Of a stretch of DNA of 64,000 bases, positions 8,789 through 18,736 are shown one piece after another. Position numbers and translations under genes: made by a program. Under the pieces are notes generated by a model. That model saw nothing but the letters and a program-made list of their open reading frames with translations, was not told the origin of the DNA and searched no databases. Each line of letters opens with the position of its first letter. Within the stretch, counting starts at the first letter, position 1. Source of the stretch: Martinezella miluonensis (GTDB lineage Bacteria; Pseudomonadota; Alphaproteobacteria; Rhizobiales; Rhizobiaceae); assembly GCF_900094545.1 (NCBI RefSeq), contig NZ_FMAH01000003.1, positions 1-64,000 on the forward strand, written 5' to 3'.

Positions 8789-9598
8789 TCAATTAGGCCG
8801 GGCCGTAACGATCCATATTGCGGCGGCAAGGCGTGTGCTGACTTGGTCGCCGAGACTCTCCAGAGCTTTTCGCAGCTTGGGCTCCACCGTAGACTGGATG
8901 GCCGGGTTCTCCCGGACAATTTTACCAAGCGGCCCTACTTTGAGCAGTACCCGCGTCATTGCTTCCACGTCACCACTGGTGACGAGTTCTTTGTGAGGTC
9001 TGACCTCAACGGCGTCGAACCCGGCGGTAGCGAGGACAGTTTGAACATACTGTGGGTCAGAAAGACTGAACGGTCTCTCGTCGGCGGCTTTAGGAAACCC
9101 CGCTGCCTCAAGCGGAAAGTGATCTAATTCGTTCTCGTGCAGAGCCTGCCAACAACAAAAGGCGAGCCGACCGTCAGGCTTCAGAATCCGGCGAAAATTC
9201 GAGAACGCAGCAACTGGGTCATTGAACGACATCACGCCAAAACGAGAAAATACGGCGTCGACGCTGTGAGACGGTAAATCAAGGATCTGAGCATCGGATT
9301 TGATCAGCGTCACATGACCAAGATGCGCGGTCCTTCGCGCGGCGACTTCGAGCAGCCGCCCAGCGATATCCACACCCAAAACGTGGCCGTTGCCCCCAAC
9401 GCGCTCTGCCAGTTGCAGAAGTGTTTGCCCAGTGCCGCAGCCGACATCGAGCACCGTCTCGCCGTGAACCAGTTGCAACTCCTGCATGGCTATCAGCCCG
9501 AGCGAGGAAAACTGGCGATCAACGAGCTCGTATTCTTCAGCCCATGCCTTTGCGTGCAAATATTGGGGATCGGGTTCGATGGCGTTGTTATCCGTCAT
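8789..9598 (-). CDS. class I SAM-dependent methyltransferase
   Basis: 269 aa. Motif I of the Rossmann fold is clear (VLDVGCGTGQTLL), followed by the acidic post-I residue (VLGVDIAGRLLE), the motif II/III region (LPSHSVDAVFSRFGVM) and LKPDGRLAFCCWQ. The pattern is that of UbiE/Methyltransf_11-type small-molecule methyltransferases; the substrate is unknown. The ATG at 9598 or GTG at 9610 could be the start; neither has a clean ribosome-binding site. No linked biosynthetic gene suggests a pathway. Confidence 0.8.
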   Translation of the reverse strand: MTDNNAIEPDPQYLHAKAWAEEYELVDRQFSSLGLIAMQELQLVHGETVLDVGCGTGQTLLQLAERVGGNGHVLGVDIAGRLLEVAARRTAHLGHVTLIKSDAQILDLPSHSVDAVFSRFGVMSFNDPVAAFSNFRRILKPDGRLAFCCWQALHENELDHFPLEAAGFPKAADERPFSLSDPQYVQTVLATAGFDAVEVRPHKELVTSGDVEAMTRVLLKVGPLGKIVRENPAIQSTVEPKLRKALESLGDQVSTRLAAAIWIVTARPN

Positions 9599-9984
9599 AC
9601 CTGCATCCACATTTTCGTCGACGCTATCTTCAACGGCATGGCCATTTCAGCGGTAGAGCGTCGAGTTGCAGAACCAAGGAGAGTTGTCCTACCCAAGTTG
9701 AACAGGATTGCAAAGACTGCGGATGGCGCAATACCGAGAGTTTATCGCCTCCTCAGCCGACAGACATCTTCATTCCAGCGTCGCTATGAGGGCCACGATT
9801 GTTGAGTTCCGCGAGGTTTTGACCTTGAATGCCATTTTACGCCGACGCGCCTAGACAGATACAACGCCTTGAAAAGATAGATAGTTCGAATTCTCGGTAG
9901 GGTCGTTGCCAAACGCAAAACTGGGTTAAATCACCACGGAAATCAAAACGCACCGATATACGATAGCAGCTCCTCCGATTCTGA
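9599..9984. other. 386 bp without a gene
   Basis: Between the methyltransferase start and the end of the next reverse gene I see only short frames with no support. It presumably contains the methyltransferase promoter. Confidence 0.4.
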
Positions 9985-10902
9985 CTAAATTGCGAACTGT
10001 CGTTTTGCCAGAGCATGTTTTGCAGCATTTGCTGCCCATCTGTCAGATAGGTCCTGACCTTCGATTTCGACCTCTGCGATCGGTGTCACGCGGATCAACG
10101 GAACCGAGCCGAAGGGCAACCCTTCGATCTGAGCACTATCATGGCTGAGAATGATCTGGGTCATTGGGCTGTGCTCGTCTGTCAGACGACAAAACAGAAT
10201 TGCGCCGTATTTTTTTACGTCCCCTGCCACACCATAGCCATCCGCCACAAGATCTCCGATGCTGATCAGCAAACGCGCCCAATCATTGATTTTCTTGTCG
10301 TCCACCGTTGTGACATCGAACTCCATGAACAGTTCACATTCCACGCCATTTTCCTGTTCTGTTACCCCTGCCCACGGCGTGGAAAGCCCGTCGGTAGCAA
10401 GCGTTAAGCTTGAGCGAGTCCTAACGGCAATAACCCGGTGATGCGGTCCGAACCATTTCGTCTGGTTGTGGATATTGACTTCGCCTCGTTCAGCAGCAAA
10501 GTCGTTGGCCACTTCGCCACGCGCCTTCCAGAAATTAAGCCTCGCGACGGCGGCGGCCTCGTAAACCGGGCTATCAGGACCGCGCGGCACGATCGCTTCG
10601 TCGAATATTGTCTCGACCGTTACGCGTGCCCGCAAGAACGGCATTTTCTTCTTCGTCCAACGGACGATGACCTTGTTGAAAGGCTGTGTTTGCGATGTTT
10701 CGAGCTTCTCGACAACGTCCCTAATGATCTTGTGTGGAGCCGTGTAAACGGCAGCACCTTTGATGTTCTTGTAGGTGCCCGACTGCGAGGAAAATCCAGC
10801 TTGTGTCGTGGTAGCGACCCATTCTCCAATGACCGCCTCAGGTGGTGCCCTGTCTAAGATAGGGCGTAAATCCCTTATCGCATCAGAAATCGTATATCGC
10901 AT
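9985..10902 (-). CDS. hypothetical protein, 305 aa
   Basis: Soluble, no signal peptide, no recognised family. The N-terminal third (KIIRDVVEKLETSQTQPFNK) is mixed; the C-terminal part is strand-rich (MTQIILSHDSAQIEGLPFG, LIRVTPIAEVEIEG). ATG at 10902 is preceded by GGGA about 8 bases upstream; GTG at 10905 is an alternative. It is divergent from the DUF2971 gene with about 125 bp between. Confidence 0.6.
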   Translation of the reverse strand: MRYTISDAIRDLRPILDRAPPEAVIGEWVATTTQAGFSSQSGTYKNIKGAAVYTAPHKIIRDVVEKLETSQTQPFNKVIVRWTKKKMPFLRARVTVETIFDEAIVPRGPDSPVYEAAAVARLNFWKARGEVANDFAAERGEVNIHNQTKWFGPHHRVIAVRTRSSLTLATDGLSTPWAGVTEQENGVECELFMEFDVTTVDDKKINDWARLLISIGDLVADGYGVAGDVKKYGAILFCRLTDEHSPMTQIILSHDSAQIEGLPFGSVPLIRVTPIAEVEIEGQDLSDRWAANAAKHALAKRQFAI

Positions 10903-11027
10903 CACACTGTTCCCGAATTTACTGCCTGTACTTTCTTTTTTGCCCGAAGGTTTTCACCATCCGAGCGCAGCTCTCATCAGCCTACGAGACGGTAGAGCGT
11001 CTGCAGTGAATTTGCTACTAACGGTAC

Positions 11028-12011
11028 ATGCGAAAAGAGCCCAACGTCACTCTCCTGCCCCTAGCGGAATTCGAACGCCAACGTTGGCTGCTGGAACTCC
11101 GTCTGAAGGCCGACCTCGGGGAGGAGGAACGAGCAGATGAAGTCACCGGCTCGCTCTATCATTTTACCGACGAACGCGGCCTGAGAGGAATAATTGAGGG
11201 CGAAAGCTTTTGGTGTACGGACTATCGACATTTGAACGATCCAACGGAACTCTTCCATGGGGTTGATGCGGCAATTTCGCTAGCCAAGTCGCTTCCTTGG
11301 CCGAGAACAGCGCAAACTGCCGAATTTCTGGATGTGCTTCTCGACCTGTTCAAAAGCGAAAACCTCGCCGCTGGTCATCTGCGATTTTTCATATGCAGCT
11401 TCAGTGAGCACCGTGATTATTTAGATCAATGGCGAGCATATGGTGATAATGGGCGCGGATTCGCGATTGGGCTGTCACCAAAGCTTTTTGCCGTCGAGGA
11501 GCGGATAGGACCGGCCAATGAAAGGGTCTTCGTAGGGCCTGTGCGCTATGAGCCAAAGGCGGTTCGCCGCCGTTACGCCCAATCACTACAACACGCGCTA
11601 GATACAATCGTTGCCGCCGCAGAGTCCGAATGGTTTCGTCAGCTGCCGCAGCCAGCTCGCCTCCTCTTCTATCGCGAGATTTCACTCGAACTCGCCGCAA
11701 CAGCCTGGATATGGAACTCATTGACATCGAAACACGACGCCTACCAAGCCGAGCATGAGGTTCGCCTTGTGATGCTGGGCACGCCCGACGCGCTAAATCC
11801 ATATATAAAAGCGAGAACGCGGGGCACCGAGACAATTCCCTATGTTCCATATCGAATGCCGCTCAAGGAAGACGGCTCCCTCATGGAAATTGTTATCGGG
11901 CCAACGGCCGATAATGATGCAGAACGGAGAATTAAGGAGATGCTCAGACACCTAAAGGTCGAAGGCGATGTGAGAATAATTCGGTCTACGATACCATACC
12001 GTTCCTTCTAA
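11028..12011 (+). CDS. DUF2971-family protein
   Basis: 327 aa with the DUF2971 hallmarks in order: LYHFTDERGLRGIIEGESFW, TDYRHLNDPTE, FFICSFSEHRDYLDQWRAYG, then NGRGFAIGL and a C-terminal EIVIGPTAD. The biochemical function of the family is unknown; members are common in accessory islands and near mobile elements. The ATG at 11028 has only a weak ribosome-binding site. Confidence 0.8.
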   Translation: MRKEPNVTLLPLAEFERQRWLLELRLKADLGEEERADEVTGSLYHFTDERGLRGIIEGESFWCTDYRHLNDPTELFHGVDAAISLAKSLPWPRTAQTAEFLDVLLDLFKSENLAAGHLRFFICSFSEHRDYLDQWRAYGDNGRGFAIGLSPKLFAVEERIGPANERVFVGPVRYEPKAVRRRYAQSLQHALDTIVAAAESEWFRQLPQPARLLFYREISLELAATAWIWNSLTSKHDAYQAEHEVRLVMLGTPDALNPYIKARTRGTETIPYVPYRMPLKEDGSLMEIVIGPTADNDAERRIKEMLRHLKVEGDVRIIRSTIPYRSF

Positions 12012-12133
12012 TGGTTCGCGCCAATCGCCCCCTATAGGTGACGATACTTGCCGTTGTTGCGTAGATCGCGACCGGCTCTTCTGCAGCAGCTCTCGTCTTG
12101 GTATGACAGATCCCACAAACAAGAGAAACCTGA

Positions 12134-12772
12134 ATGCCCTACGACTTTCTCGTCACCGGCCCTGAAGACGCCAAGATCACGATCGTTCTCGCTCATGGTG
12201 CGGGCGGTGCAATGGACACGACGTGGATGGAAAATATGTCCAAAGCGCTTTCCGAGAAAGGGCTACGGATCGTCCGGTTCGAGTTCGATTACATGTCGGA
12301 ACGACGGTCTACCGGAAAACGGTCGCCGCCCCCTCGCGCCGAACTTTTGAGGCAGGAATACGAAGCCGTGACAGACGAACTCGCTTGGCAGGGAACGCTT
12401 GTGATCGCGGGGAAATCCATGGGCGGACGTGTGGCCAGCATGATCGCGGACAACCTCCGCGCCACCGGAAAGATCTCCGGACTGCTCTGCCTAGGCTACC
12501 CGTTTCATCCGATTGGAAAGCCGGACAGTTTGCGGACCGCTCATCTCGCAGAAATGAAGACACCTACCCTCATCTGCCAGGGGACGCGTGACCTATTCGG
12601 ATCGCGAGAGGAGGTCTCCGGCTACAAACTGTCTAAAATGATCGAAGTTCTCTGGCTGGAAGATGGAGATCACGACTTTCGGCCGAGAAAGGCCGTCTCC
12701 GGACGGACGGCTGCAGCGCATGTCACGACTGTCGCCGATCACATAGCTGAATGGGTCTCTCAGCTACATTAG
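12134..12772 (+). CDS. alpha/beta hydrolase, KANL3/Tex30-like
   Basis: 212 aa single-domain hydrolase. The oxyanion segment LAHGAGG, nucleophile elbow GKSMGGR (Ser of GxSxG), acid QGTRDLFG and catalytic His in DGDHDF are all visible and in normal order, so it should be active as an esterase or thioesterase-type enzyme on an unknown substrate. Cytoplasmic; no signal peptide. It follows the DUF2971 gene by about 120 bp on the same strand and could share its transcript. Confidence 0.8.
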   Translation: MPYDFLVTGPEDAKITIVLAHGAGGAMDTTWMENMSKALSEKGLRIVRFEFDYMSERRSTGKRSPPPRAELLRQEYEAVTDELAWQGTLVIAGKSMGGRVASMIADNLRATGKISGLLCLGYPFHPIGKPDSLRTAHLAEMKTPTLICQGTRDLFGSREEVSGYKLSKMIEVLWLEDGDHDFRPRKAVSGRTAAAHVTTVADHIAEWVSQLH

Positions 12773-12877
12773 GCCCCGGAAACCCGTGTCGGAACGATGG
12801 AGCTTGGCCTTGACGGGTGATCGAGTAGCCGCACTTTACACTCGGGCAGCCGAAGGTAGCAGCCAATGAGGTCCCGT

Positions 12878-13321
12878 ATGCCAAAACGTGCTAAGATGGA
12901 ACCAAGTAAAATTGCATGGCCTGACGTAGAGGTCGGAGACTGGAGCGGCGAGTTTGCAAAACGCCCGTCCGGCTCCATCGGTCAGCACATTCAGCCCGGC
13001 CCCCCTCCAATGTCCGTAGAATTCACCTATCTCATCGTCGGTGCAGTTGTGCTCTCGCCACGCACAAAAATGCGGTGGCCTGCAGCCGTGTCGTTCTGGG
13101 TACGCACGCCATTTACCCCAGAGCGAGTTGAGGCTGGTTTTATGTTTAAGTCGGAGAACATACCCTCCTTCAACCTCGGGCTTGAGGTGACACGGCAGCA
13201 GTTCACTGAGACGGCGTGGCTCTTTAAGGAGAAACTGCTGAACAACTTGCATTTCACTGTTGGCCAAGGGCGCGACGACCATTGGCCAATTACCAGCTGG
13301 GGTGCCAGCTTTGAGTTATAG
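12878..13321 (+). CDS. hypothetical protein, 147 aa
   Basis: The ATG at 12878 has GAGG six bases upstream, which is better than the ATG at 12866. The product (MPKRAKMEPSKIAWPDVEVG...) is soluble and strand-rich, with no recognised domain. It is downstream of the hydrolase on the same strand with a 105-bp gap. Confidence 0.5.
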   Translation: MPKRAKMEPSKIAWPDVEVGDWSGEFAKRPSGSIGQHIQPGPPPMSVEFTYLIVGAVVLSPRTKMRWPAAVSFWVRTPFTPERVEAGFMFKSENIPSFNLGLEVTRQQFTETAWLFKEKLLNNLHFTVGQGRDDHWPITSWGASFEL

Positions 13322-13724
13322 CTTGTTCGCAACGGCTGTTCGGCGGCATTGTCAGATATCGCATTCCGCCCATCTCCTTCTCAAAGCGCTGATTCAACCC
13401 GTGAAAAATGTGCCGTCGGCTGCTATAATCAGAGGCGGGCATCTTCTACTGGGAGGCAGCCACGTCCGGGAGAAAAGAACAAGGCCGCTCTAATATCGTC
13501 CCCATCCGAGGGTATCGCCTTCGCGCGAAACAGGGACGGCAATTTCGTGTCCTTCAGCGAGCCAATCGCCAGGTCACCTTGATGGCGGCGGCCGTTATTA
13601 TCCTGTTCTTTGTGGCTATCGCAGTGCAAGCCGTACTCTCCTAATTTCCAGGTCTAGGACAGATCTAGGCTGTGAACTCATAAATCGTATTGGCCGCGAT
13701 CGTTGACAGAATGAGCCAGTCTCC
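13322..13724. other. 403 bp with at most a tiny membrane-peptide ORF
   Basis: A forward frame open from about 13430 to 13644 ends in a hydrophobic stretch (ATG at 13582: MAAAVIILFFVAIAVQAVLS, 20 aa). In the same frame just upstream it reads NIVPIRGYRLRAKQGRQFRV, which resembles the start of a small basic-plus-membrane-helix protein whose initiator codon has been lost. It could be a decayed small gene. Nothing else is supportable here. Confidence 0.3.
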
Positions 13725-14000
13725 TCAATAGCTCAGATGGAGCCAATAGTTCGGCTCCGTTTCGAGGATTTTCATCAGCTCCAAGTATCTCGACCTTGCT
13801 TCAGAATCATCCGGTGCTGCGTTCCTCCACAGCGTGAAGTTGGCTGGCCTGAGAAGCTGGTCGCCCTCATAGTCGCGTATTTCGATGCTCGGCAAAGACG
13901 TTAAGATCGCGGCGATCATACGATCTGGTCCATGGCGTACGGCGTCCCATGCTGGATGTTCAAAACCTTCGATGGTTTCAACTACGATATTCAGGCTCAT
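13725..14000 (-). CDS. hypothetical protein, 91 aa
   Basis: The ATG at 14000 is preceded by AGGAAAC and gives MSLNIVVETIEGFEHPAWDAV. Acidic, soluble, no recognised family. The frame extends further upstream to 14042, but that extension lacks a ribosome-binding site. Confidence 0.5.
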   Translation of the reverse strand: MSLNIVVETIEGFEHPAWDAVRHGPDRMIAAILTSLPSIEIRDYEGDQLLRPANFTLWRNAAPDDSEARSRYLELMKILETEPNYWLHLSY

Positions 14001-14096
14001 CTTTGTTTCCTGCTGCTGCATCCGCAGCATAAGCTGGTTCAACGTCCGTAAGGAAGAAGGCTTTCCTGTCGCTGTGAATTATAATCCAGGCTCCGC

Positions 14097-14267
14097 ATGA
14101 ACAGATATGACCTGACCGATTTCGAATGGCGCGTGATCGAGCCACTGTTGCCCCACAAGCCGCGTGGTGTGCCTCGTGTTGACGACCAAAAAGTCTTGAA
14201 CGGCATTTTCTGGGTTTTGCGATCCGGTGCACCATGGCGCGACATGCCGGAACGATATGGCCCCTAG
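14097..14267 (+). pseudogene. truncated IS5-family transposase (N-terminal fragment)
   Basis: ATG at 14097 opens MNRYDLTDFEWRVIEPLLP, followed by VLNGIFWVLRSGAPWRDMPE and a stop after RYGP at 14267. This is the N-terminal domain of an IS427-group transposase of a different subtype from the one at position 27. All catalytic residues are missing, so it is a dead remnant. It marks a second past IS insertion in this accessory region. Confidence 0.85.
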
Positions 14268-14282
14268 CCCACGATTCTCAAT

Positions 14283-15017
14283 CTACTGAAACCATCTTCT
14301 CAAAAAGCTTTTGATCGAACTGGGTACGGGCTGACTTCCACGCGCCTTTTCCTGTTCAAACGGAACAACCGAAGGCGCAGATTCGACGGTTCTGTAGTAT
14401 CCATATTCAGATGGCTCACCGTCATCAAAAGGTGACCAGCCGTATTCGGCCCGAAGCAATTCATCGACGACATAACTATTCACCATTGTATCGTCAGCAA
14501 GTATGCCGCTCGTTACGTGGCGGAAGAAACGTCGTTCGTCACCGTCTTCGAAACCTTCATCAATAATCTCCTGATCTGTTAAAATGGCCGGTTGCCATTT
14601 TTCTTCGACGGCGAGCGGTGTGCCGTTTTCGACGTGCCCTTCATGTACCGTGTACAATTTGCGTCGGAGTAGTTCCCCATGCGCAAAAGCGGAATATCCA
14701 TACGAGCCACCAGAATCGTAAAGACAGAAGAAGATCATCCTATCGACGGTAGGGAACTCTCTCGAAAGCACATGGTAGGAAGTGAGGTCATTTTCGAATA
14801 AAAGATCATCAGCGACCGCCGCGTTCATAATACAAGTATGTTCATCCCCGAGATTTACGATGAAATCTCCCTTGTTTCTGGGGTCAAATCTCGGTTTTGT
14901 ATCCGGATAGAACTTCCCTTCTATTTTCTCCAAACGGAGCGCAAAAGCTCTATTCAACATTGAAACGTCGAAATCCTTTATAGGATCGAAAATAACTCCA
15001 CTTACTGCAATACCCAT
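14283..15017 (-). CDS. hypothetical protein, 244 aa
   Basis: The ATG at 15017 has GGGAG five bases upstream. No signal peptide or membrane helix. A central segment, FFCLYDSGGSYGYSAFAHGE, looks like a compact folded core; no family recognised. The gene ends only 15 bp from the truncated transposase fragment. Confidence 0.55.
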   Translation of the reverse strand: MGIAVSGVIFDPIKDFDVSMLNRAFALRLEKIEGKFYPDTKPRFDPRNKGDFIVNLGDEHTCIMNAAVADDLLFENDLTSYHVLSREFPTVDRMIFFCLYDSGGSYGYSAFAHGELLRRKLYTVHEGHVENGTPLAVEEKWQPAILTDQEIIDEGFEDGDERRFFRHVTSGILADDTMVNSYVVDELLRAEYGWSPFDDGEPSEYGYYRTVESAPSVVPFEQEKARGSQPVPSSIKSFLRRWFQ

Positions 15018-15176
15018 GTCATCTCCCTGCGCTTCGGAGCAACGTTGACCACCCGATCTTTTCTATAAACGACTTACGGAAGAGATCGGTAAACCGTATG
15101 TAGCTTTGCTCAGAAGCAAACGAGACAGTTAGCACCGGGGTTTGACGGGGACCTGGGCACGAAAACGGTGCGCCGG

Positions 15177-16175
15177 TCAGGGCCAGATCGCGTTGAGCAG
15201 CTCGGCGAAATGATGCCCACCCAAAGCCAACTGCTGAGCCTGAATGTCCGCAATTTTTTGAGCATACGGGCTCGCTTTTGCATCGACCGGCCAATGGTGC
15301 GGTCCGGTTTCTGGCTCGACTTTTAAGACTTCTAAATTTGCTCTAGCGGCATCGATCGTCTGCGATGCCCATATGGCGGCCCAGTCGTTCAGCGATCCCA
15401 CGGTTGGAGCAATATCGGATGCAGGTACGGATTTTGCCCTCGTAATTGTTGCGTCCGAAACGTCATCCCAGATCGAATGAAGGTTTTTTGATGCGACGAA
15501 CATAAAGTTCCCTCCCCGCGTGAACGCTGGATCAGAATCGTCGCCTGACGTCGCGGGCGTTTCGTGTCCATCACCGTCAAGATAAATCGCGCCGACGTGC
15601 AGCGGCTGATGAAGATCTCCGACCAGATGTGCGAGCATCAACAAACCTTCGCGTTGATCCATGCTATCGGCGAATGGTTTAGGCGCACGGTTTCCTTGGA
15701 GGACCGCAATCGCCGCGTCAATCGCCTGGACTACGTCGTGATCGTTGGTTCCCGGCTCACCCAACTTATAGGCCGGGTTCACGGATGAGATATCGACGTC
15801 AGCGAAGTGGTATTGATCGTGGCATGGGTTTCCATCGCTCCAGGGGGTACAGTTGTCCCAGTTCTTTTCGGCGAAGGCGACCATCTGCTGCTCTGCATCA
15901 GCGGTCCAGAAAACGGAACAACCTTCGGCGTAACGCTGGTCCTCGACGTAATGCAGTGAACCCTTCGAGCCCTTGATGTCCTTTACGCAATCAAGCCACG
16001 GCCCGGCCTGTTCCAAACTCATCCCGATGAGGGATGCGACCATTGCCCTGGCGTGCGGATTGAGATTCGAGTCTGCAATCGCTCCGACGGCCTGATGCCC
16101 CTTGGCCCCCCAGGCGAACGCATGTGCAGGCAAGATCACCAAAAGCAATGCGAATATGGAGGTAAGTGGGCGCAT
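15177..16175 (-). CDS. S1/P1 nuclease-family zinc endonuclease, secreted
   Basis: 332 aa. A signal peptide (MRPLTSIFALLLVILPAHAFA) is followed directly by WGAKGHQAVG, which places the mature N-terminal Trp, a zinc ligand in this family, at the cleavage point. Further ligands are in the expected order: HYVED, DQYHFADVD, and AHLVGDLHQPLHVG. The family degrades single-stranded DNA and RNA and has 3'-nucleotidase activity; the enzyme should act in the periplasm or outside the cell. The ATG at 16175 follows GAGG. No partner gene is evident. Confidence 0.9.
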   Translation of the reverse strand: MRPLTSIFALLLVILPAHAFAWGAKGHQAVGAIADSNLNPHARAMVASLIGMSLEQAGPWLDCVKDIKGSKGSLHYVEDQRYAEGCSVFWTADAEQQMVAFAEKNWDNCTPWSDGNPCHDQYHFADVDISSVNPAYKLGEPGTNDHDVVQAIDAAIAVLQGNRAPKPFADSMDQREGLLMLAHLVGDLHQPLHVGAIYLDGDGHETPATSGDDSDPAFTRGGNFMFVASKNLHSIWDDVSDATITRAKSVPASDIAPTVGSLNDWAAIWASQTIDAARANLEVLKVEPETGPHHWPVDAKASPYAQKIADIQAQQLALGGHHFAELLNAIWP

Positions 16176-16261
16176 GTCAGGTCCTCTTCAATGTGTCACG
16201 AGGAGATCTAGCCAGACTTTCTCAACGCTCGTATGAAAATCTCGAAACTCGATAGCCACTT

Positions 16262-18736
16262 TTGCGAGCATACTTCGATTATGTGGTTTTGGGAAATGGT
16301 CCAGACCACCGAAGTGCAAAGACTAGAATTTTAGCGAATCCCTTATCGGGACAGCAATTCCGGTTTGCTAGGTCAAAAATACAACCTCATCTTGGTACTC
16401 CCGTGTCGATTGAAGTTATCGAAGAGACTGTAAACGAACGCAGCGCATCGGCGCGCGATCGCTACAACGCGTGGTTCAGCCAAGTCGATCGCGAGACACT
16501 GAGCGACGCCAAGAAGAAGATCATGCGTACTCGTGCGAGGATGACTAAAGCGATGTTCGAAATGTTCGAAATCGCGGAAGCTTTCAGAGCTGAAAGCGGC
16601 ATCCCAGCACAGCATATAGATACCTGGCTGCACGAGGAATGCGGCCTTGAACACGACCAGATTTCGGTCGCTCAGGCGCACAAGAAAATGTCCGAGGAGG
16701 CCCAGGCGACTATCCGCGTTCGTTGCGTTCCTTTCGAAACATTGAAGGCGCTAAGCCGGGCGGGTGGCAAGACACAAAGAGAAGCTCTCCTTAGGATTGA
16801 GGACGGTCAAGTCATTGATGCCACGGAAATTCGGCTAATCTCGAAGAAATTGGCAAACCGCGCGGCTTCCGACTGGAGAGAAAACTTCAAGCTTCGCAAA
16901 AGGATGGTCGACCGGGCGGTCCGCCAACAAGGAACGCTTGCGATAAGGGAACTGGAAGATGTCGTTGGGCGCCTTCATGATCGCCTATCGGAATATGTCA
17001 ACAAACGCAACCGGCGCGCTTCCGCCGAAGGGAACGAGGGTCTAAGAGGCGGTGGCCCAGATATTACATGGATTATACAGGATGCTCGGGACGCGTGTGA
17101 TTTGTTTACGGCGCTCTTTCCTGGACCTTATGGAGCCGAAGAAGATATCGGAACTCTGCTCATCGACGATTTCGAGAACGGTGTGAAGTCAGCCTGTTTC
17201 TATGCCCTGGATGATTTAGCCAACGGTGACTTCTATGTGGAAGACGGCATCCTAAAACTCGGATGCGAGATCAGTCCCGGCACAGTCACTACTTTCCTCT
17301 CCCGGAACAAAGCGCACGGCAACCAGCTTACCCGCTTTAGTGTTAGACCGGTAAAGACGCTCCAGGCCATCGAGTTGTGCGCCGGTGCGGGCGGAGAAGC
17401 AATCGGCTTGTGCGCCTCCGGCTTCGAGCCGGTGCTGCTCGTCGATAATGGTCTGCGTGCAAGCCAGACGCTGAAGGCTAATCGGCCAGACTGGAACGTC
17501 AGCCGCCTAAACCTGAAGACCTGCAATATCGAGGAAGAGTTTGCGAAGTACAATGGCAAGGTTGACCTAGTTTCGGGCGGGGTGCCCTGCCAGCCCCTTT
17601 CCAGAGCCGGATCGCGGGAAGGCGAATTGGACAAGCGCAATCTGTTTAACGAGGCCATCGAAATTGTCGGTGCCGTGCGACCACGCGCATTCTTTTTCGA
17701 GAATGTGACCGGCTTAAATGACGATGACCACATTAAAATGCGGCTTGGAAACTACAGTCAGCTGAAAGATCTTGGCTATTTTATCAGCACGTTTGTAATC
17801 AACGCGCTGGATTGGGGACTTCCGCAGAACCGCGAACGGGTCATCACCTACGGTTTTGCAAGAAGCCACGATTTTGCTGCCTTCGATGTGCCCACGCCGG
17901 TCGACGGACTCTCGCAAGCAACATTTGAGACGGTTGCAGATGTTCTGTTCCCCTATTTATCAGGTGCACCCTGGTGCAAGCCAGACGGCGAGGAATTCAG
18001 CGAAGAGGCACAGGAGCAGTACGATCGCTGGGCGAACGCGTGGCTTGGCGAATATAAGGCCAGGCACACGCCCACTGTTGTGAACTGGCCGATCCGCCGC
18101 AAACCAATATTGAAGCAGTGGGAAGAACGAGGGATTGCGTTCAACGACCTTAGGCCAAGTCCCCCACGCCCCGGCGAAATAACGAAAGCCGATATCAAAA
18201 AGCCTTTGGTGCCAATCACGATATCGCTGCTCAAACGACTACAGGGTATTCCCGACGATTGGGAGTTTGCGCCCGATGCAGGCTTGGCGGCACAAGCGCG
18301 CTTGATAGGGAATGCATTCCCGCCAGTGCTTGCGAGAATGATCGGTCATCGGATCCATGCTGTTCTTTCCGGTGAAGAAATCAGTCTCGACGAGGCAATG
18401 AAAGACCAGGTTCGAAAACCAATGGCGAGAGCAGCGCCGGACGGAACGGTGCAATTTCCCAATGATCCCCGCCGACAAAAGGCAGAGGAGTCTCGCCAAC
18501 GTCTGAGGGAGCGAAACCGAGCGATAGCGGAAGAATATTACGCCAGCTTCGAACTTAGTGATAAAGATCGATACCATCTGGACGATGGCGACGACGACCA
18601 TCCTGACGATTCGAGCGTCGAGCAACTCGAACGCGTCGGAGCAAGCATGAGAAGGGCGTTCGAACGAAAGCGGACCGAAGCCGATATTAAATTCGACGCT
18701 TCAGGCTTGGAGAGTATTCGAGCCCGTAATGCTTAG
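16262..18736 (+). CDS. C5-cytosine DNA methyltransferase with long N- and C-terminal extensions
   Basis: Transfers methyl from SAM to cytosine C5 in DNA. The catalytic domain (about residues 370-710) has motif I AIELCAGAGGEAIGL, motif IV GGVPCQPLSRAG with the catalytic Cys (about residue 443), motif VI FFFENVTG, motif VIII QNRERVITYG and motif X RLIGNAFPP. The N-terminal ~370 residues are helical and charged and the C-terminal ~110 residues are strongly charged; neither is typical of small Dcm-like enzymes. The frame opens with TTG at 16262; GTG at 16403 is an alternative, and neither has a good ribosome-binding site. No restriction endonuclease is recognisable next to it, so it is solitary or paired with the unknown gene at 18687, which overlaps its 3' end. 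Confidence 0.85.
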   Translation: MRAYFDYVVLGNGPDHRSAKTRILANPLSGQQFRFARSKIQPHLGTPVSIEVIEETVNERSASARDRYNAWFSQVDRETLSDAKKKIMRTRARMTKAMFEMFEIAEAFRAESGIPAQHIDTWLHEECGLEHDQISVAQAHKKMSEEAQATIRVRCVPFETLKALSRAGGKTQREALLRIEDGQVIDATEIRLISKKLANRAASDWRENFKLRKRMVDRAVRQQGTLAIRELEDVVGRLHDRLSEYVNKRNRRASAEGNEGLRGGGPDITWIIQDARDACDLFTALFPGPYGAEEDIGTLLIDDFENGVKSACFYALDDLANGDFYVEDGILKLGCEISPGTVTTFLSRNKAHGNQLTRFSVRPVKTLQAIELCAGAGGEAIGLCASGFEPVLLVDNGLRASQTLKANRPDWNVSRLNLKTCNIEEEFAKYNGKVDLVSGGVPCQPLSRAGSREGELDKRNLFNEAIEIVGAVRPRAFFFENVTGLNDDDHIKMRLGNYSQLKDLGYFISTFVINALDWGLPQNRERVITYGFARSHDFAAFDVPTPVDGLSQATFETVADVLFPYLSGAPWCKPDGEEFSEEAQEQYDRWANAWLGEYKARHTPTVVNWPIRRKPILKQWEERGIAFNDLRPSPPRPGEITKADIKKPLVPITISLLKRLQGIPDDWEFAPDAGLAAQARLIGNAFPPVLARMIGHRIHAVLSGEEISLDEAMKDQVRKPMARAAPDGTVQFPNDPRRQKAEESRQRLRERNRAIAEEYYASFELSDKDRYHLDDGDDDHPDDSSVEQLERVGASMRRAFERKRTEADIKFDASGLESIRARNA

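Noticed and set aside
9314..9805. Forward 163-aa frame opposite the SAM methyltransferase
   Set aside because: It mirrors a clear methyltransferase on the other strand.
16262..16402. N-terminal 47 residues of the methyltransferase frame as definitely coding
   Set aside because: TTG start without a ribosome-binding site; the gene may begin at GTG 16403 or further in, so this part is not relied on.
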